Assembly (NCBI RefSeq): GCF_014696135.1
Contig: NZ_JACJPP010000021.1
Location: 124,001 to 188,000, forward strand
Direction of reading: 5' to 3'
Source: Nodosilinea sp. FACHB-141
GTDB lineage: Bacteria; Cyanobacteriota; Cyanobacteriia; Phormidesmidales; Phormidesmidaceae
DNA: 64,000 nucleotides
Shown here: in pieces, positions 36,138 through 45,318 of the stretch
Layout of the letters: every line of letters starts with the position of its first letter
How positions within the stretch are numbered: position 1 is the stretch's first letter
Notes under the pieces: generated by a model
What the model saw: the letters and a program-made list of their open reading frames with translations, nothing else
Told to the model about the DNA's origin: nothing
Databases searched by the model: none
Translations under genes and position numbers: made by a program

Positions 36138-37235
36138 ATGCGCATCCTTTATGATGGGCAGATTTATGCCTCTCAAATGGCTGGAGGCATCAATCGTTAT
36201 TTTAGTAACTTGATCAACAATTTACCAAAATCTGTTCATCCAGTTCTAACGACTTGCCAGACCTTAAGTGTCAATTATCCTAGTCACCCCAATCTAAAAA
36301 CTTTCCATTACCAGAGGTTTGGCTTTCGTCCCGGTCGAGTTTCCTACTGGCTTGAACCTTACTACTTCAAAACAGTAAATTATTTGAATACATTTGATGT
36401 TATTCACCCTACCTACTACAATCTGCTATCCCGGCAAGACATTAGCCAATGCCGCCATCCTGTCGTGTTGTCTGTCTGGGACATGATTCACGAGATTTTT
36501 CCTGAGCAGATGGATGCTGATGGTAATCATCGTGAGATAAAACGAAAAGCAATTCTTGCAGCGCAAAAAATTCTTTGTATTTCCGAAAATACAAAGAAGG
36601 ACTTGTTGAATAGATATTCGATATCAGAGAAGGATGTAACAGTTACCTACTTAGCCTCTGAGTTAGATATTAGTATGTCCTACAGTTCAGATTCTGTTCC
36701 TGAATGCCCCTACTTTCTTTACGTCGGCAGTCGTGCAAGTTACAAGAACTTTGAACGTTTACTTATCGCGTTTGCAAAAGTGACTTCTAGCTGCGATGAT
36801 TTAGCACTTTGTGTGGTGGGTTCACCGTTTACAGAAGACGAAAAAAAATTAATCCACGACCTCGAGGTGGAAGACTATATTGAACATTGTGGTTATGTAG
36901 CCAATGATCACTTAGCGAAGCTCTATCGTTGTAGTCTCGCGTTTGTTTACCCATCTCTTTACGAAGGTTTTGGTATTCCTCCTTTGGAGGCTATGGCTTG
37001 TGGGACAGTGGCGATTGTAGCGAACTCGTCCAGCCTCCCCGAAGTTGTTGGTGATGCTGGGTTGCTCTTTGACCCACAATCTACGGATGAATTGATTGAC
37101 CAACTAAAGGTTGTTTTAGATCATTCAACAGAGCGCGATCGCCTAATTAGCAAAGGCCAAATTAGAGCAAAGCAGTTTAGTTGGGATAAAACTGTAGCTC
37201 AAACTGTAGAAGTTTATCGCACCGTCGTTGCTTAA
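36138..37235 (+). CDS. Glycosyltransferase family 4
   Basis: A 365-aa GT4 enzyme 46 bases after its paralogue. MRILYDGQIYASQMAGGINRYFSNL opens the acceptor domain, with the ordinary GGINRYF glycine motif. The donor domain has LYVGSRASYKNFERLL, CGYVANDHLAKLY and YEGFGIPPLEAMACG, then SSLPEVVGDAG as in the preceding gene. The pair probably adds successive residues in the repeat unit. One HIP1 octamer lies at 37135-37142, rare in this stretch. Confidence 0.9.
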   Translation: MRILYDGQIYASQMAGGINRYFSNLINNLPKSVHPVLTTCQTLSVNYPSHPNLKTFHYQRFGFRPGRVSYWLEPYYFKTVNYLNTFDVIHPTYYNLLSRQDISQCRHPVVLSVWDMIHEIFPEQMDADGNHREIKRKAILAAQKILCISENTKKDLLNRYSISEKDVTVTYLASELDISMSYSSDSVPECPYFLYVGSRASYKNFERLLIAFAKVTSSCDDLALCVVGSPFTEDEKKLIHDLEVEDYIEHCGYVANDHLAKLYRCSLAFVYPSLYEGFGIPPLEAMACGTVAIVANSSSLPEVVGDAGLLFDPQSTDELIDQLKVVLDHSTERDRLISKGQIRAKQFSWDKTVAQTVEVYRTVVA

Positions 37236-37410
37236 GAGGCTCTTATATAAACCTTCGGAGGCTTGAGGAACTCTTCCAAAGTTGTGTTTTGAGTCAGTGT
37301 GAAAGTCATCTTAACAACTATCCCCCCATTTCATCATAACTACAGTTTAAAGTCGTCCACTCCTTGCTGCTAGGGACGAAAAAAATCATGAGTCTTGCGC
37401 GATTGGCCTT

Positions 37411-38466
37411 ATGCCACAAGTAACAAAAATTCCGCTGCTGAGCGACTTACCTGCCCCTCCCTCCGGTAAAACAGGATGGCCCTGGACTAAGCAAGGTGAA
37501 CCTCTAGCCGAGCAAATGCTTGATGGCCCTGAGTATCCCCGCATCAGCATTGTGACCCCTAGCTACAACTATGGGCAATACATTGAAGAAACTATCCGTT
37601 CAGTTTTATTGCAGGGTTACCCAAATCTTGAATTTATTATTATTGATGGTGGCTCTACCGACGAGACACTCGACATCATAAGCTCCTACGAACCCTGGCT
37701 TTCCTTCTGGTGTAGCGAACCTGATGAAGGACAAACAGATGCTATTAATAAAGGATTTGAGCGTTGCACAGGCGACATCTTTGTATGGCTAAATGCTGAT
37801 GATGCCTATCTCAGTTCAACTTGCTTATGTGAGGTCGCAGACCTGTACTGTCAAGGCAATCAGCTCATTGTTGGAGCTTGCTTAAACGTCAATGAGTATG
37901 ATCAAGAGCTCATTATATATGAGCAATATAATGGCATTTCTCGACCTCAGACGTTTGATGATTATGTCAAGTTTTGGTCTTTCGTACCGCTTCCCCAACC
38001 TGCTGTATTTATTGATAAAGGGTTGTGTGATAAGGCTTTTCCATTGAATATCAGTCTTAGTACAACAATGGATTACCAGCTATTTCTACGTGTTCTGGCT
38101 CAAAATCCAAAGGCTGTTTGGGTTGATAATCGTTGGGTCAAATTCAAATACCATGGGTTGAATAAGACACTCCAAACAAATAAGAATCAGTACGAAGAGT
38201 ACTACAAAGTAGCCAGTGCAGAAGCCAAACAAGTGTATTCCAGATTGAAGAGGTTGACTTACCAAACTACAGCCCGCGATTTTATGGCATTAGGATCAAT
38301 TATTTCTTCTCCAGACAAAGAAAAGCTCAAGATTATTCTTAAGGTACTCACTCATCGAATAACGCTTATACGTCTTCCTCTGTTTTGGAAAGTTTTATTC
38401 AAATCCTTACTAGGCCAAGCAATTTATCAGCAAATCAAATATTGGTGGAAACGCTATGCAGTCTGA
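37411..38466 (+). CDS. Glycosyltransferase family 2
   Basis: A 351-aa GT-A inverting transferase, the only GT2 of the island. Residues 45-160 show ISIVTPSYNYGQYIEETIRS, EFIIIDGGSTDETLDI, a QTDAINKGF segment and the metal-binding LNADDAYL. A preceding Pro-rich stretch and a basic C-terminus follow the pattern of cyanobacterial EPS transferases. The stop overlaps the next start by 11 bases. Confidence 0.9.
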   Translation: MPQVTKIPLLSDLPAPPSGKTGWPWTKQGEPLAEQMLDGPEYPRISIVTPSYNYGQYIEETIRSVLLQGYPNLEFIIIDGGSTDETLDIISSYEPWLSFWCSEPDEGQTDAINKGFERCTGDIFVWLNADDAYLSSTCLCEVADLYCQGNQLIVGACLNVNEYDQELIIYEQYNGISRPQTFDDYVKFWSFVPLPQPAVFIDKGLCDKAFPLNISLSTTMDYQLFLRVLAQNPKAVWVDNRWVKFKYHGLNKTLQTNKNQYEEYYKVASAEAKQVYSRLKRLTYQTTARDFMALGSIISSPDKEKLKIILKVLTHRITLIRLPLFWKVLFKSLLGQAIYQQIKYWWKRYAV

Positions 38467-39040
38467 AGCTAATCGTTTGGAAGTAACAGCTGCTAATACC
38501 GACGAAGGATATCGTATTTTATCTGTTGGCTGTGGTAAGCAAGAGTCTAGACCTAGTGTTGTTCGATTAGATATATCGGCAGACGTCGATCCCGACGTTG
38601 TTTGGGATTTAGGAAAGTTCCCCTATCCCTTTAGTAACGCCAGTTTTGACGTGATTGAATGTTTTGATGTAATCGAACACCTGCACGAAATTCCTCCAAC
38701 AATGGAGGAATTTCATCGCATCTTGAAACCAGGAGGCATCCTTAAAATTACAACACCTCATTTCTCCTGCGCCAATTCATATATTGATCCAACTCATCGT
38801 TGGCATCTAAGCTACTTTACATTCGATTATTTTTGTGATGGTCATGAGTTGTCTTATTACTCAAAGGCAAGATTTACAATCCAATATCGTTTTTTGATGT
38901 TTCAAGGAGGGCGCTTTAATCGCTCGCTTGTTTCGCGATTAGCCAATCGGTTTCCCAAATCCTACGAAAACCGATGGGCTTGGATTTTTCCGGCTTGGTA
39001 TCTCTACTTCGAATTGACATCTATCGTAGAGGTTAATTGA
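38456..39040 (+). CDS. SAM-dependent methyltransferase
   Basis: A 194-aa small methyltransferase. ILSVGCGKQESRP is motif I in a shortened form, LDISADVDPDVVWDL supplies the acidic residue, and FDVIECFDVIEHLHEIPPTMEEFHRILKPGG is a typical Methyltransf_11 block. It begins inside the GT2 gene and meets the next GT4 in an ATGA-type overlap, so it is firmly in the operon. It probably O-methylates a sugar. Confidence 0.82.
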   Translation: MQSEANRLEVTAANTDEGYRILSVGCGKQESRPSVVRLDISADVDPDVVWDLGKFPYPFSNASFDVIECFDVIEHLHEIPPTMEEFHRILKPGGILKITTPHFSCANSYIDPTHRWHLSYFTFDYFCDGHELSYYSKARFTIQYRFLMFQGGRFNRSLVSRLANRFPKSYENRWAWIFPAWYLYFELTSIVEVN

Positions 39041-40128
39041 TGCGTGTTGCTCACATTACCCCCACTTATTTTGATAACGATTCAGTCATTGGTGGTGGAG
39101 AGCGATATCCAACTGAGTTAGCAGCCTGGATGTCAAAACATACCCCAACCGCTTTGGTCAGTTTTGCTCCCAGTCGCCAGACTCGCTATCTTGACAGTCT
39201 CCGAGTTGAGACGTTTCCGGTTCAACACTTCATTCATGGAAACCGCGTCAATCCCATTAGTTTTCGCTACCTTACATCAGTAATCAACGCAGATATTGTC
39301 CACATTCACAACATTAATACTGTTGTATCAGATATGGCATGTATGATAGGGCGTTTGTTTAACAAAAAGGTGTTTGTAACCGATTATGGGGGCGGTGGTA
39401 GTTTGATACTCAACCACAAACTTCCAGTATTTCAGGGATATCGAGGAGCCATTGCTTACTCCCAATTTGGGATGGGATTTATTCCTGAATCATTGCAGCG
39501 GAAAGCAATTTTAATCAAAGGCGGCATCGACATTAACAAGTTTTGTCCTAATCCTTCCCTGCGGAAAGAAAACAAAATTCTATATGTAGGACGCCTATTA
39601 CCCCACAAGGGTATTAATTATCTAGTTGACGCAATGCAGATTCTCCGAGAAACGGATTATCGTCTAGTCATTATCGGCAGAGCTTACCATGACCAGTTTT
39701 ATAGGGACTTGAAAGAGCAAGCAGAGGGGTTGCCTATTGAGTTTGTTCATAATGCTGACGATCAACGTCTCATCAACGAGTATCGAACGGCAAAGGTAAC
39801 TGTATTGCCTTCTGTACATACTACTTGTTATGGCAACTACACTTCCGTACCAGAACTTATGGGCTTCACCTTGCTAGAGTCACAAGCTTGTGGAACTCCG
39901 GCCATTTGTACCGATGCAGGGGCAATGCAAGAGTTTGTAGAACATGGAAAAACGGGTTTGGTAGTTGAACAAAACTCAGGGGAGGCGATTGCTAAAGCCA
40001 TCCGTCAAATCATTAATCTATCTCCAGAAGAGTTTGAGCAATGGCAAATCCGCTCCCGCCAATGTGTAACATGCATGGACTGGAAAAGCGTCGTCGAGCA
40101 ACACCTAGAGCTTTATGCAAAATCCTAG
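39040..40128 (+). CDS. Glycosyltransferase family 4
   Basis: A 362-aa GT4 from ATG 39040, which overlaps the upstream stop. The glycine loop is SVIGGGERYPTELA; the donor domain has LYVGRLLPHKGINYLVDAM, RLVIIGRAYHDQFY and ELMGFTLLESQACGTP. All usual GT-B landmarks are present. Sugar specificity cannot be inferred. Confidence 0.88.
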   Translation: MRVAHITPTYFDNDSVIGGGERYPTELAAWMSKHTPTALVSFAPSRQTRYLDSLRVETFPVQHFIHGNRVNPISFRYLTSVINADIVHIHNINTVVSDMACMIGRLFNKKVFVTDYGGGGSLILNHKLPVFQGYRGAIAYSQFGMGFIPESLQRKAILIKGGIDINKFCPNPSLRKENKILYVGRLLPHKGINYLVDAMQILRETDYRLVIIGRAYHDQFYRDLKEQAEGLPIEFVHNADDQRLINEYRTAKVTVLPSVHTTCYGNYTSVPELMGFTLLESQACGTPAICTDAGAMQEFVEHGKTGLVVEQNSGEAIAKAIRQIINLSPEEFEQWQIRSRQCVTCMDWKSVVEQHLELYAKS

Positions 40129-41242
40129 TTTGCGGCAGGAAATGACTAAGAAGCTTGAAAAACAATCTCTTCGCATTTTGCTCGTAACTCATGCTCCGCT
40201 ACTGCCTGAACATGGAGCAGCCCAAGTAGCAATTAACCTAGGCCAAGCTTTCAAAGCTCTAGGGCATGAAGTTGCCCTTTGGTCTCCACAACCTATCCCG
40301 CCAGAAATTCAGCAATGGAATCGATCGCGTTACATGCAAAAAAAACTACAAAATTATTTAGAAACTCAAGATACATTTGATGTTATCGACTGCCCCCCAA
40401 TTTTTATTACAAGATCCTTTAAAGAAAAATCTATTGTTATTTCCAGGCATGTACAGCCTGACTTGTTATATATATTAAGCACCTTAAATATCGATCGCAA
40501 TACAAGTTTAAAGAACTTTCTTAGTTTTCCATTAAGATTGTGTGTCTCTATCTCTGATACTGTCAGCATTATTTGTGGGTGGTATATAGCTGATTACATT
40601 TTTTGTTTAGGTACGCATGAACTGAAATGGATGACAAAATGGTTTCCATCTTTACGTGGAAAACTTAGCGCTTATTACAACGCAATATCTGAGAATGAGC
40701 AGGAAAGCTTAAAGAAAATAAGAGAAGCTAGGAGTCTTGAGCAGCTACCTCACATCAGATTTTTGTGGATTGGTCGCTGGGTAAGACATAAAGGCATTAG
40801 GGAATTAGAAAATTTTATAAGTTCTTGGCTCTTAAATAGACCTCAAGATTGCTTCACAATTGCTGGATGCGGTAATTATGAAACCTCAAAATCTCTTTCT
40901 AGATTGAATAAAGTAGAGCAGGTCAGCATAGTTTCTAATTTTGATAGATCAAAGCTTTTGGAACTATTAAATAGCCATAATATCGGTTTATTTTGTAGCC
41001 AAATAGAAGGATGGGGACTTTGTCTAAACGAAATGTTGGAGTCTGGAATGCCTGTTTTCGCAACCAATACAGGTGGCGTTTCAGATCTCAAGCGCTTGTT
41101 AGGTGATAACATTCTTGCATTTCCGCCCAATCCTCAGTCAATAAACAAGGCAATAAGGCAAAGCACTTTTGATCACACTTACTACAACTATTTCTCCTGG
41201 AATTCTATTGCAAATTCCTATCTTGAAAAAATATTCAACTAG
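40115..41242 (+). CDS. Glycosyltransferase family 4
   Basis: A 375-aa GT4 overlapping the previous gene by 14 bases; an alternative ATG lies at 40142. LLVTHAPLLPEHGAAQVAINL starts the acceptor domain. The donor domain is divergent: FLWIGRWVRHKGIRELENF and IEGWGLCLNEMLESGMPVF keep the E-x7-E spacing. A GAC-loop hairpin (41283-41301) follows the stop and may mark the end of a transcript. Confidence 0.82.
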   Translation: MQNPSLRQEMTKKLEKQSLRILLVTHAPLLPEHGAAQVAINLGQAFKALGHEVALWSPQPIPPEIQQWNRSRYMQKKLQNYLETQDTFDVIDCPPIFITRSFKEKSIVISRHVQPDLLYILSTLNIDRNTSLKNFLSFPLRLCVSISDTVSIICGWYIADYIFCLGTHELKWMTKWFPSLRGKLSAYYNAISENEQESLKKIREARSLEQLPHIRFLWIGRWVRHKGIRELENFISSWLLNRPQDCFTIAGCGNYETSKSLSRLNKVEQVSIVSNFDRSKLLELLNSHNIGLFCSQIEGWGLCLNEMLESGMPVFATNTGGVSDLKRLLGDNILAFPPNPQSINKAIRQSTFDHTYYNYFSWNSIANSYLEKIFN

Positions 41243-41282
41243 GTTAAAATCATTACTTTGATGAGCATGAAGCTATTCGCGC

Positions 41283-41301
41283 AAACAGGTACGACCTGTT
41301 T
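41283..41301. other. Small perfect hairpin after a glycosyltransferase gene
   Basis: AAACAGGT and ACCTGTTT enclose ACG, 41 bases past the stop at 41242. Only a short T run is inside the right arm, so terminator activity is uncertain. Confidence 0.4.
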
Positions 41302-41449
41302 ACTAGCTTGAGCAGGGGCCGTTGGATGATTATCTCTGCCAACAACTCAAGGCGCCTTCTCTTGAAATAGCTCTAGCATAAGTTTTGAGAGCTTCAAATG
41401 TATCTTCTCCTAATGGGCTAGTGCCCAGTCAGTGAAAACAATATCTTTT

Positions 41450-42325
41450 ATGAATTCATTCTTTGTCATAGGCTGCCCGAGATCGGGAACAACTTTTCTA
41501 ATGGAATGCTTAGAAGCATTGCCCTATACAGAGTGTGTATCTGGAATCTCTTTTCCGGTGCCTATGGCTCATCTTGCCGCTCAACAACTGCCTGAGCAAA
41601 CAATGCACTGTTTAGAGTATGGTCTAAGATCTACGCTAGACGTGTATCTTAATGCTATTCCCAATTCTCGGTTCAAAGCATTTCACCGCTTAGTAGCTGG
41701 CTTTCTAGGAGTTAGCGAAGCCAAAAAAATATTTCAGCGGCGACGGCAACTTGAAAACTTGATTTACAAGGAGCCGTTTTTCAGCTTTTCACCTGATTTC
41801 CTTTATAGAGCAGTGCCGGATTGCAAAATCATATATTTGTATCGCGATGGACGCGATTGTGCAAACTCATTAGTTGAATGCTACGACGTGCTCACCAATG
41901 CAAAGCTCAAAACTCTAGATACATCAGAATCAACACTAGGATATCAACACAAAGGCTTTTGGATACCTTGGTGGGTTGCCGCCGAGCAAGCAGATGTCTT
42001 TGTTGAAGTATCACCTTATGTCCGTTCTATTTGGATGTGGAAAGAAATGGTAAGTTGCTGCGAATCCTTTTTTGGTCAAGCCAACGTGATAACCAGTGGA
42101 CGAGTTTTGAAAATAAAATACGAAGACCTAGCACATGAGCCTATAACTTTTGGAGAAAAAATCGTCAACTACATTGGTGCCGATTTTGACAGCCGTCTCC
42201 AAAAACGCTTTAGGCAAGCTTCAGTTAAAGCTATTGGAAAGTACAAGAAGCGAGATGCTTCAGATATCAAATTGGCGGAACAATTGGCATATCATGAGTT
42301 GAGCTTATACGGTTACATTGCGTAG
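41450..42325 (+). CDS. PAPS-dependent sulfotransferase
   Basis: ATG 41450 puts the domain at the N-terminus as usual (291 aa); a GTG at 41432 is possible. The 5'-phosphosulfate-binding loop is GCPRSGTTFL (residues 8-17). The 3'-phosphate-binding element YLYRDGRDCANS has R132 and S140 at the canonical eight-residue spacing. Such enzymes move sulfate from PAPS to carbohydrates. In this operon it implies a sulfated polysaccharide, a common trait of cyanobacterial EPS. Confidence 0.88.
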   Translation: MNSFFVIGCPRSGTTFLMECLEALPYTECVSGISFPVPMAHLAAQQLPEQTMHCLEYGLRSTLDVYLNAIPNSRFKAFHRLVAGFLGVSEAKKIFQRRRQLENLIYKEPFFSFSPDFLYRAVPDCKIIYLYRDGRDCANSLVECYDVLTNAKLKTLDTSESTLGYQHKGFWIPWWVAAEQADVFVEVSPYVRSIWMWKEMVSCCESFFGQANVITSGRVLKIKYEDLAHEPITFGEKIVNYIGADFDSRLQKRFRQASVKAIGKYKKRDASDIKLAEQLAYHELSLYGYIA

Positions 42326-42470
42326 CTCAGCATCTCTAATTTTCAGTTAATAGGCGAAGTGAAAGTTTATACAAGTTCTTTTTTGGCTTTGACTAAAAAA
42401 CAAGTATGATCAAGCAAATAGCTATATTGAAGTCAGCAATCGAGACATCAAGCTGAAAAGTCATTTCTGG

Positions 42471-43589
42471 ATGAATGGTCAAATAAATAAAGAAATTTGC
42501 CAGATTGTCCCGAGTCTTCCTCCGGATATTAATGGAGTAGGTGATTATGCTCTAAATTTAGCAAATCAGCTTAGGTTAGATTTCGGCATCAACACGCATT
42601 TTATAATTTGTGACCCGGCCTGGGTAGGATCTGACAAGTTAGAAGGATTTCAAGTTGATCGAATTAGTTACCGATCAGCAAAATCTCTTATTGCTCAATT
42701 AGTTAACATTGAGCCTAAAAGTCCTATTCTGCTTCATTATGTTGGTTACGGTTACGCCAAACGGGGGTGTCCGACTTGGCTAATAAATGGATTGAAAACT
42801 TGGAATCATCAATGCCAACAGGTACACCTGGTGACAATGTTTCACGAGACTTCCGCCTTTGGCCCGATTTGGACAAGTGCTTTTTGGTTCTCTGCAACAC
42901 AGAGATTTTTAGTAAAACAGTTAATCAGGCTAAGCGATCGCATCTTCACCAGCAAACGTTCCTACGCGGAGCTACTGCAGAGCTATGCCCCAAGAAAGTT
43001 CACAACTATTCCATCAATTCCTGTCTTCTCAACCGTAGGCGAGCCAAAGAATCCTTCCAGCTTATCTGAACGTACCCGTCGCCTCGTCATCTTTGGGGGG
43101 CGCAGCCAACGCATCAAAGTCTACGAAGATTCCTTAGAACAACTCCTCCAAATTTGCCGATATTTGGACATTCAACAGATTTGTGACATCGGACCAGTTC
43201 TCGACACACTTCCTGCTGAAATAGATAACATATCGATTACCGCTGCGGGTTGCCTTCCCAGTGAAAAGATCTCTACCATTCTCTCCAACTCGATCGCAGG
43301 TTTTTTCAGTTACCACCCTGCATTCCTTGGCAAATCCACGATTTTCGCAGCGTACTGTGCCCACCGGGTCATACCTATCAGTGCTACTATGACCGATCTC
43401 CCTGAAGAGGGGTTGCAACCTGGCAAGCATTACGCCCTTCCAGATCAATACAACACCGAGAGAAGAAATATGGCATTGATGCAGGCGATCGCAGACCAAG
43501 CTTATGCCTGGTATCAAGTGCACAATTTATCGGCACAGGCCAAAACCTACTACACGCTTCTGTCAGATTTGGACGTCCCACAACCATGA
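42471..43589 (+). CDS. Glycosyltransferase (GT-B, family 4-like)
   Basis: A 372-aa protein with the GT-B opening QIVPSLPPDINGVGDYALNLANQL. The C-terminal half is weakly conserved: LVIFGGRSQRIKVYEDS and a donor region lacking a clear E-x7-E (FFSYHPAFLGKSTIFAAYC). Similar divergent transferases occur in cyanobacterial EPS clusters. The stop overlaps the next start (ATGA). Confidence 0.72.
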   Translation: MNGQINKEICQIVPSLPPDINGVGDYALNLANQLRLDFGINTHFIICDPAWVGSDKLEGFQVDRISYRSAKSLIAQLVNIEPKSPILLHYVGYGYAKRGCPTWLINGLKTWNHQCQQVHLVTMFHETSAFGPIWTSAFWFSATQRFLVKQLIRLSDRIFTSKRSYAELLQSYAPRKFTTIPSIPVFSTVGEPKNPSSLSERTRRLVIFGGRSQRIKVYEDSLEQLLQICRYLDIQQICDIGPVLDTLPAEIDNISITAAGCLPSEKISTILSNSIAGFFSYHPAFLGKSTIFAAYCAHRVIPISATMTDLPEEGLQPGKHYALPDQYNTERRNMALMQAIADQAYAWYQVHNLSAQAKTYYTLLSDLDVPQP

Positions 43590-44287
43590 GCCAGTCAGCC
43601 CTAACCCCCACAGCACTGCACCAATATCGGCAGCAGGCTGCCGAAGCCAGCGCCGGAATCAGCAGCGAAGCCATCTATACCTGTTTCGAGAAAGAACTAC
43701 TGCACCGTTCAGCTAGTGGATCTGTGCTGGACTGGGGATCTGGACAGGGGTTGCTAACCCAACGATTGCTGAACCTAAAGCAATTTCAATCCATTACTGC
43801 CACAGATATACAGTCCCGTCCTAAAACTATTGATGCGGCCATTCAATGGAGGCAGGCTGATCTTAACAACCCGCTGAACCTGGAAGCCGAAGTCTTTGAT
43901 GTAATTGTCTCCGCAGAAGTTATTGAGCATCTCGAAAATCCCAGGGCTATTGCTCGGGAGTGGTTTCGATTGCTTAAGCCCGGCGGTCTCCTTATATTTA
44001 GCACTCCTAATAACGAGAGCTGGCGGGCAATCATAGCCTTGCTTCTGCAAGGACATTTTGTTGAATTCGGTGATTCATCCTACCCTGCACACATCACCGC
44101 TCTGGTGCGAAAAGATATCACTCACATCTTGAGCGAAGCAGGCTTCTGCTTACCCGAATTTTTGTTTACTAATGTTGGGAAAATTCCTAAACTCCCTCGC
44201 TATCACTGGCAGAACCTATCGTTGGGTTTCTTGAAAGGACTACGCTTTAGTGATAACGTTCTGGCTATTACTTATAAGCCTCAATGA
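43586..44287 (+). CDS. SAM-dependent methyltransferase
   Basis: A 233-aa class I enzyme. Motif I VLDWGSGQGLLTQRLL (about residues 46-61), acidic TATDIQ, and VIVSAEVIEHLENPRAIAREWFRLLKPGG are clear. It is coupled to the preceding transferase by a 4-base overlap. It probably methylates a sugar or nucleotide-sugar of this pathway. Confidence 0.85.
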   Translation: MSQSALTPTALHQYRQQAAEASAGISSEAIYTCFEKELLHRSASGSVLDWGSGQGLLTQRLLNLKQFQSITATDIQSRPKTIDAAIQWRQADLNNPLNLEAEVFDVIVSAEVIEHLENPRAIAREWFRLLKPGGLLIFSTPNNESWRAIIALLLQGHFVEFGDSSYPAHITALVRKDITHILSEAGFCLPEFLFTNVGKIPKLPRYHWQNLSLGFLKGLRFSDNVLAITYKPQ

Positions 44288-44366
44288 ACCTTTAAAGTTA
44301 CGAAGTGCGAATTGCAGAAGCAATTCCAATAAAAGATTAAATTACAAACATCAGCCACCTTAAAGT

Positions 44367-45281
44367 ATGGGAGTCATTAGCTTCATTAATCGCCCAGAAT
44401 ATTTCTTTCAACCCAATCAGATAGTTAAACGATTTAGGTTGAACTTTAAAGCTTCTCCCGTTTCGGAAACTTTCAGCTTACCCTGGGGAGTTGAAATTAA
44501 TGCTTTTCCTGGAGAAGTTGTTGGCCGCTCTATCGCTGCCATGGGAATCTATGATTTATGTGTATCAGAAACACTTTGGCGGATTATTGACGAGGGTGAA
44601 ACTTGCGTTGATGTAGGAGCAAACATTGGTTACATGACCAGTTTGATGGCACATCGCGTTGGTTTGGAAGGAAAAGTTAGCGCCTTTGAACCTCATCCAA
44701 GCATTTACCAACGCCTCTCTGATAATGTCCGGAATTGGAGTATAGAAAAGAACTGGACTCAGGTTGAGGTTAGCAACCTGGCTATTTCTGATCAACCGGG
44801 TGAAGCCCAGTTGTTTGTACCTACGAACTTTGACCTCAATCAAGGCACAGCTTCTCTTACGTTTTCCTCAAATGAGGATGAAGCTGATTATTCAATAGGC
44901 CAGCAACTTGTAGTTGAAACTGATACTTTAGACAATCTATTTGATAATTTTACAATTGGGCTCTTAAAAATCGACGTTGAGGGGCATGAAATAAACGTGC
45001 TGTCAGGTGCGGAAGAACTGCTAATAAAAAATCGAATTCGTGACATTATTTTTGAGGAGCACAGACCCTATCCAAATCCTGTTTCCGAATTTTTGAAAGA
45101 AAAAGGATATTCCATATATAGGGTTACAAAGGGATTACGCAAACCTAATTTAGTGTCACCCCAAGCAGCAAGTTTTCATCCCTGGGAGCCTCCTTGCTAC
45201 CTAGCTACAAAAGACATTGATCGTGTGGCTAATCGTTTTAAACCGTTGGGTTGGAAATGTCTTAAAAATACGACGCCATAA
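44367..45281 (+). CDS. FkbM-family methyltransferase
   Basis: A 304-aa protein. The FkbM domain shows CVDVGANIGYMTSLMA (motif I, residues 80-95), KVSAFEPHP and LLKIDVEGHEINVLSGA. FkbM-type enzymes methylate hydroxyls of sugars and polyketides and are frequent in polysaccharide loci. A 7-bp hairpin (44309-44326) lies just before the gene. Confidence 0.9.
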   Translation: MGVISFINRPEYFFQPNQIVKRFRLNFKASPVSETFSLPWGVEINAFPGEVVGRSIAAMGIYDLCVSETLWRIIDEGETCVDVGANIGYMTSLMAHRVGLEGKVSAFEPHPSIYQRLSDNVRNWSIEKNWTQVEVSNLAISDQPGEAQLFVPTNFDLNQGTASLTFSSNEDEADYSIGQQLVVETDTLDNLFDNFTIGLLKIDVEGHEINVLSGAEELLIKNRIRDIIFEEHRPYPNPVSEFLKEKGYSIYRVTKGLRKPNLVSPQAASFHPWEPPCYLATKDIDRVANRFKPLGWKCLKNTTP

Positions 45282-45318
45282 TACCAGCACGAGCTACTTT
45301 GCTGACGCAACATTTCCC

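Noticed and set aside
41243..41449. Possible transposase remnant between GT4 and sulfotransferase genes
   Set aside because: No frame with transposase motifs and no terminal inverted repeats; only a small local hairpin.
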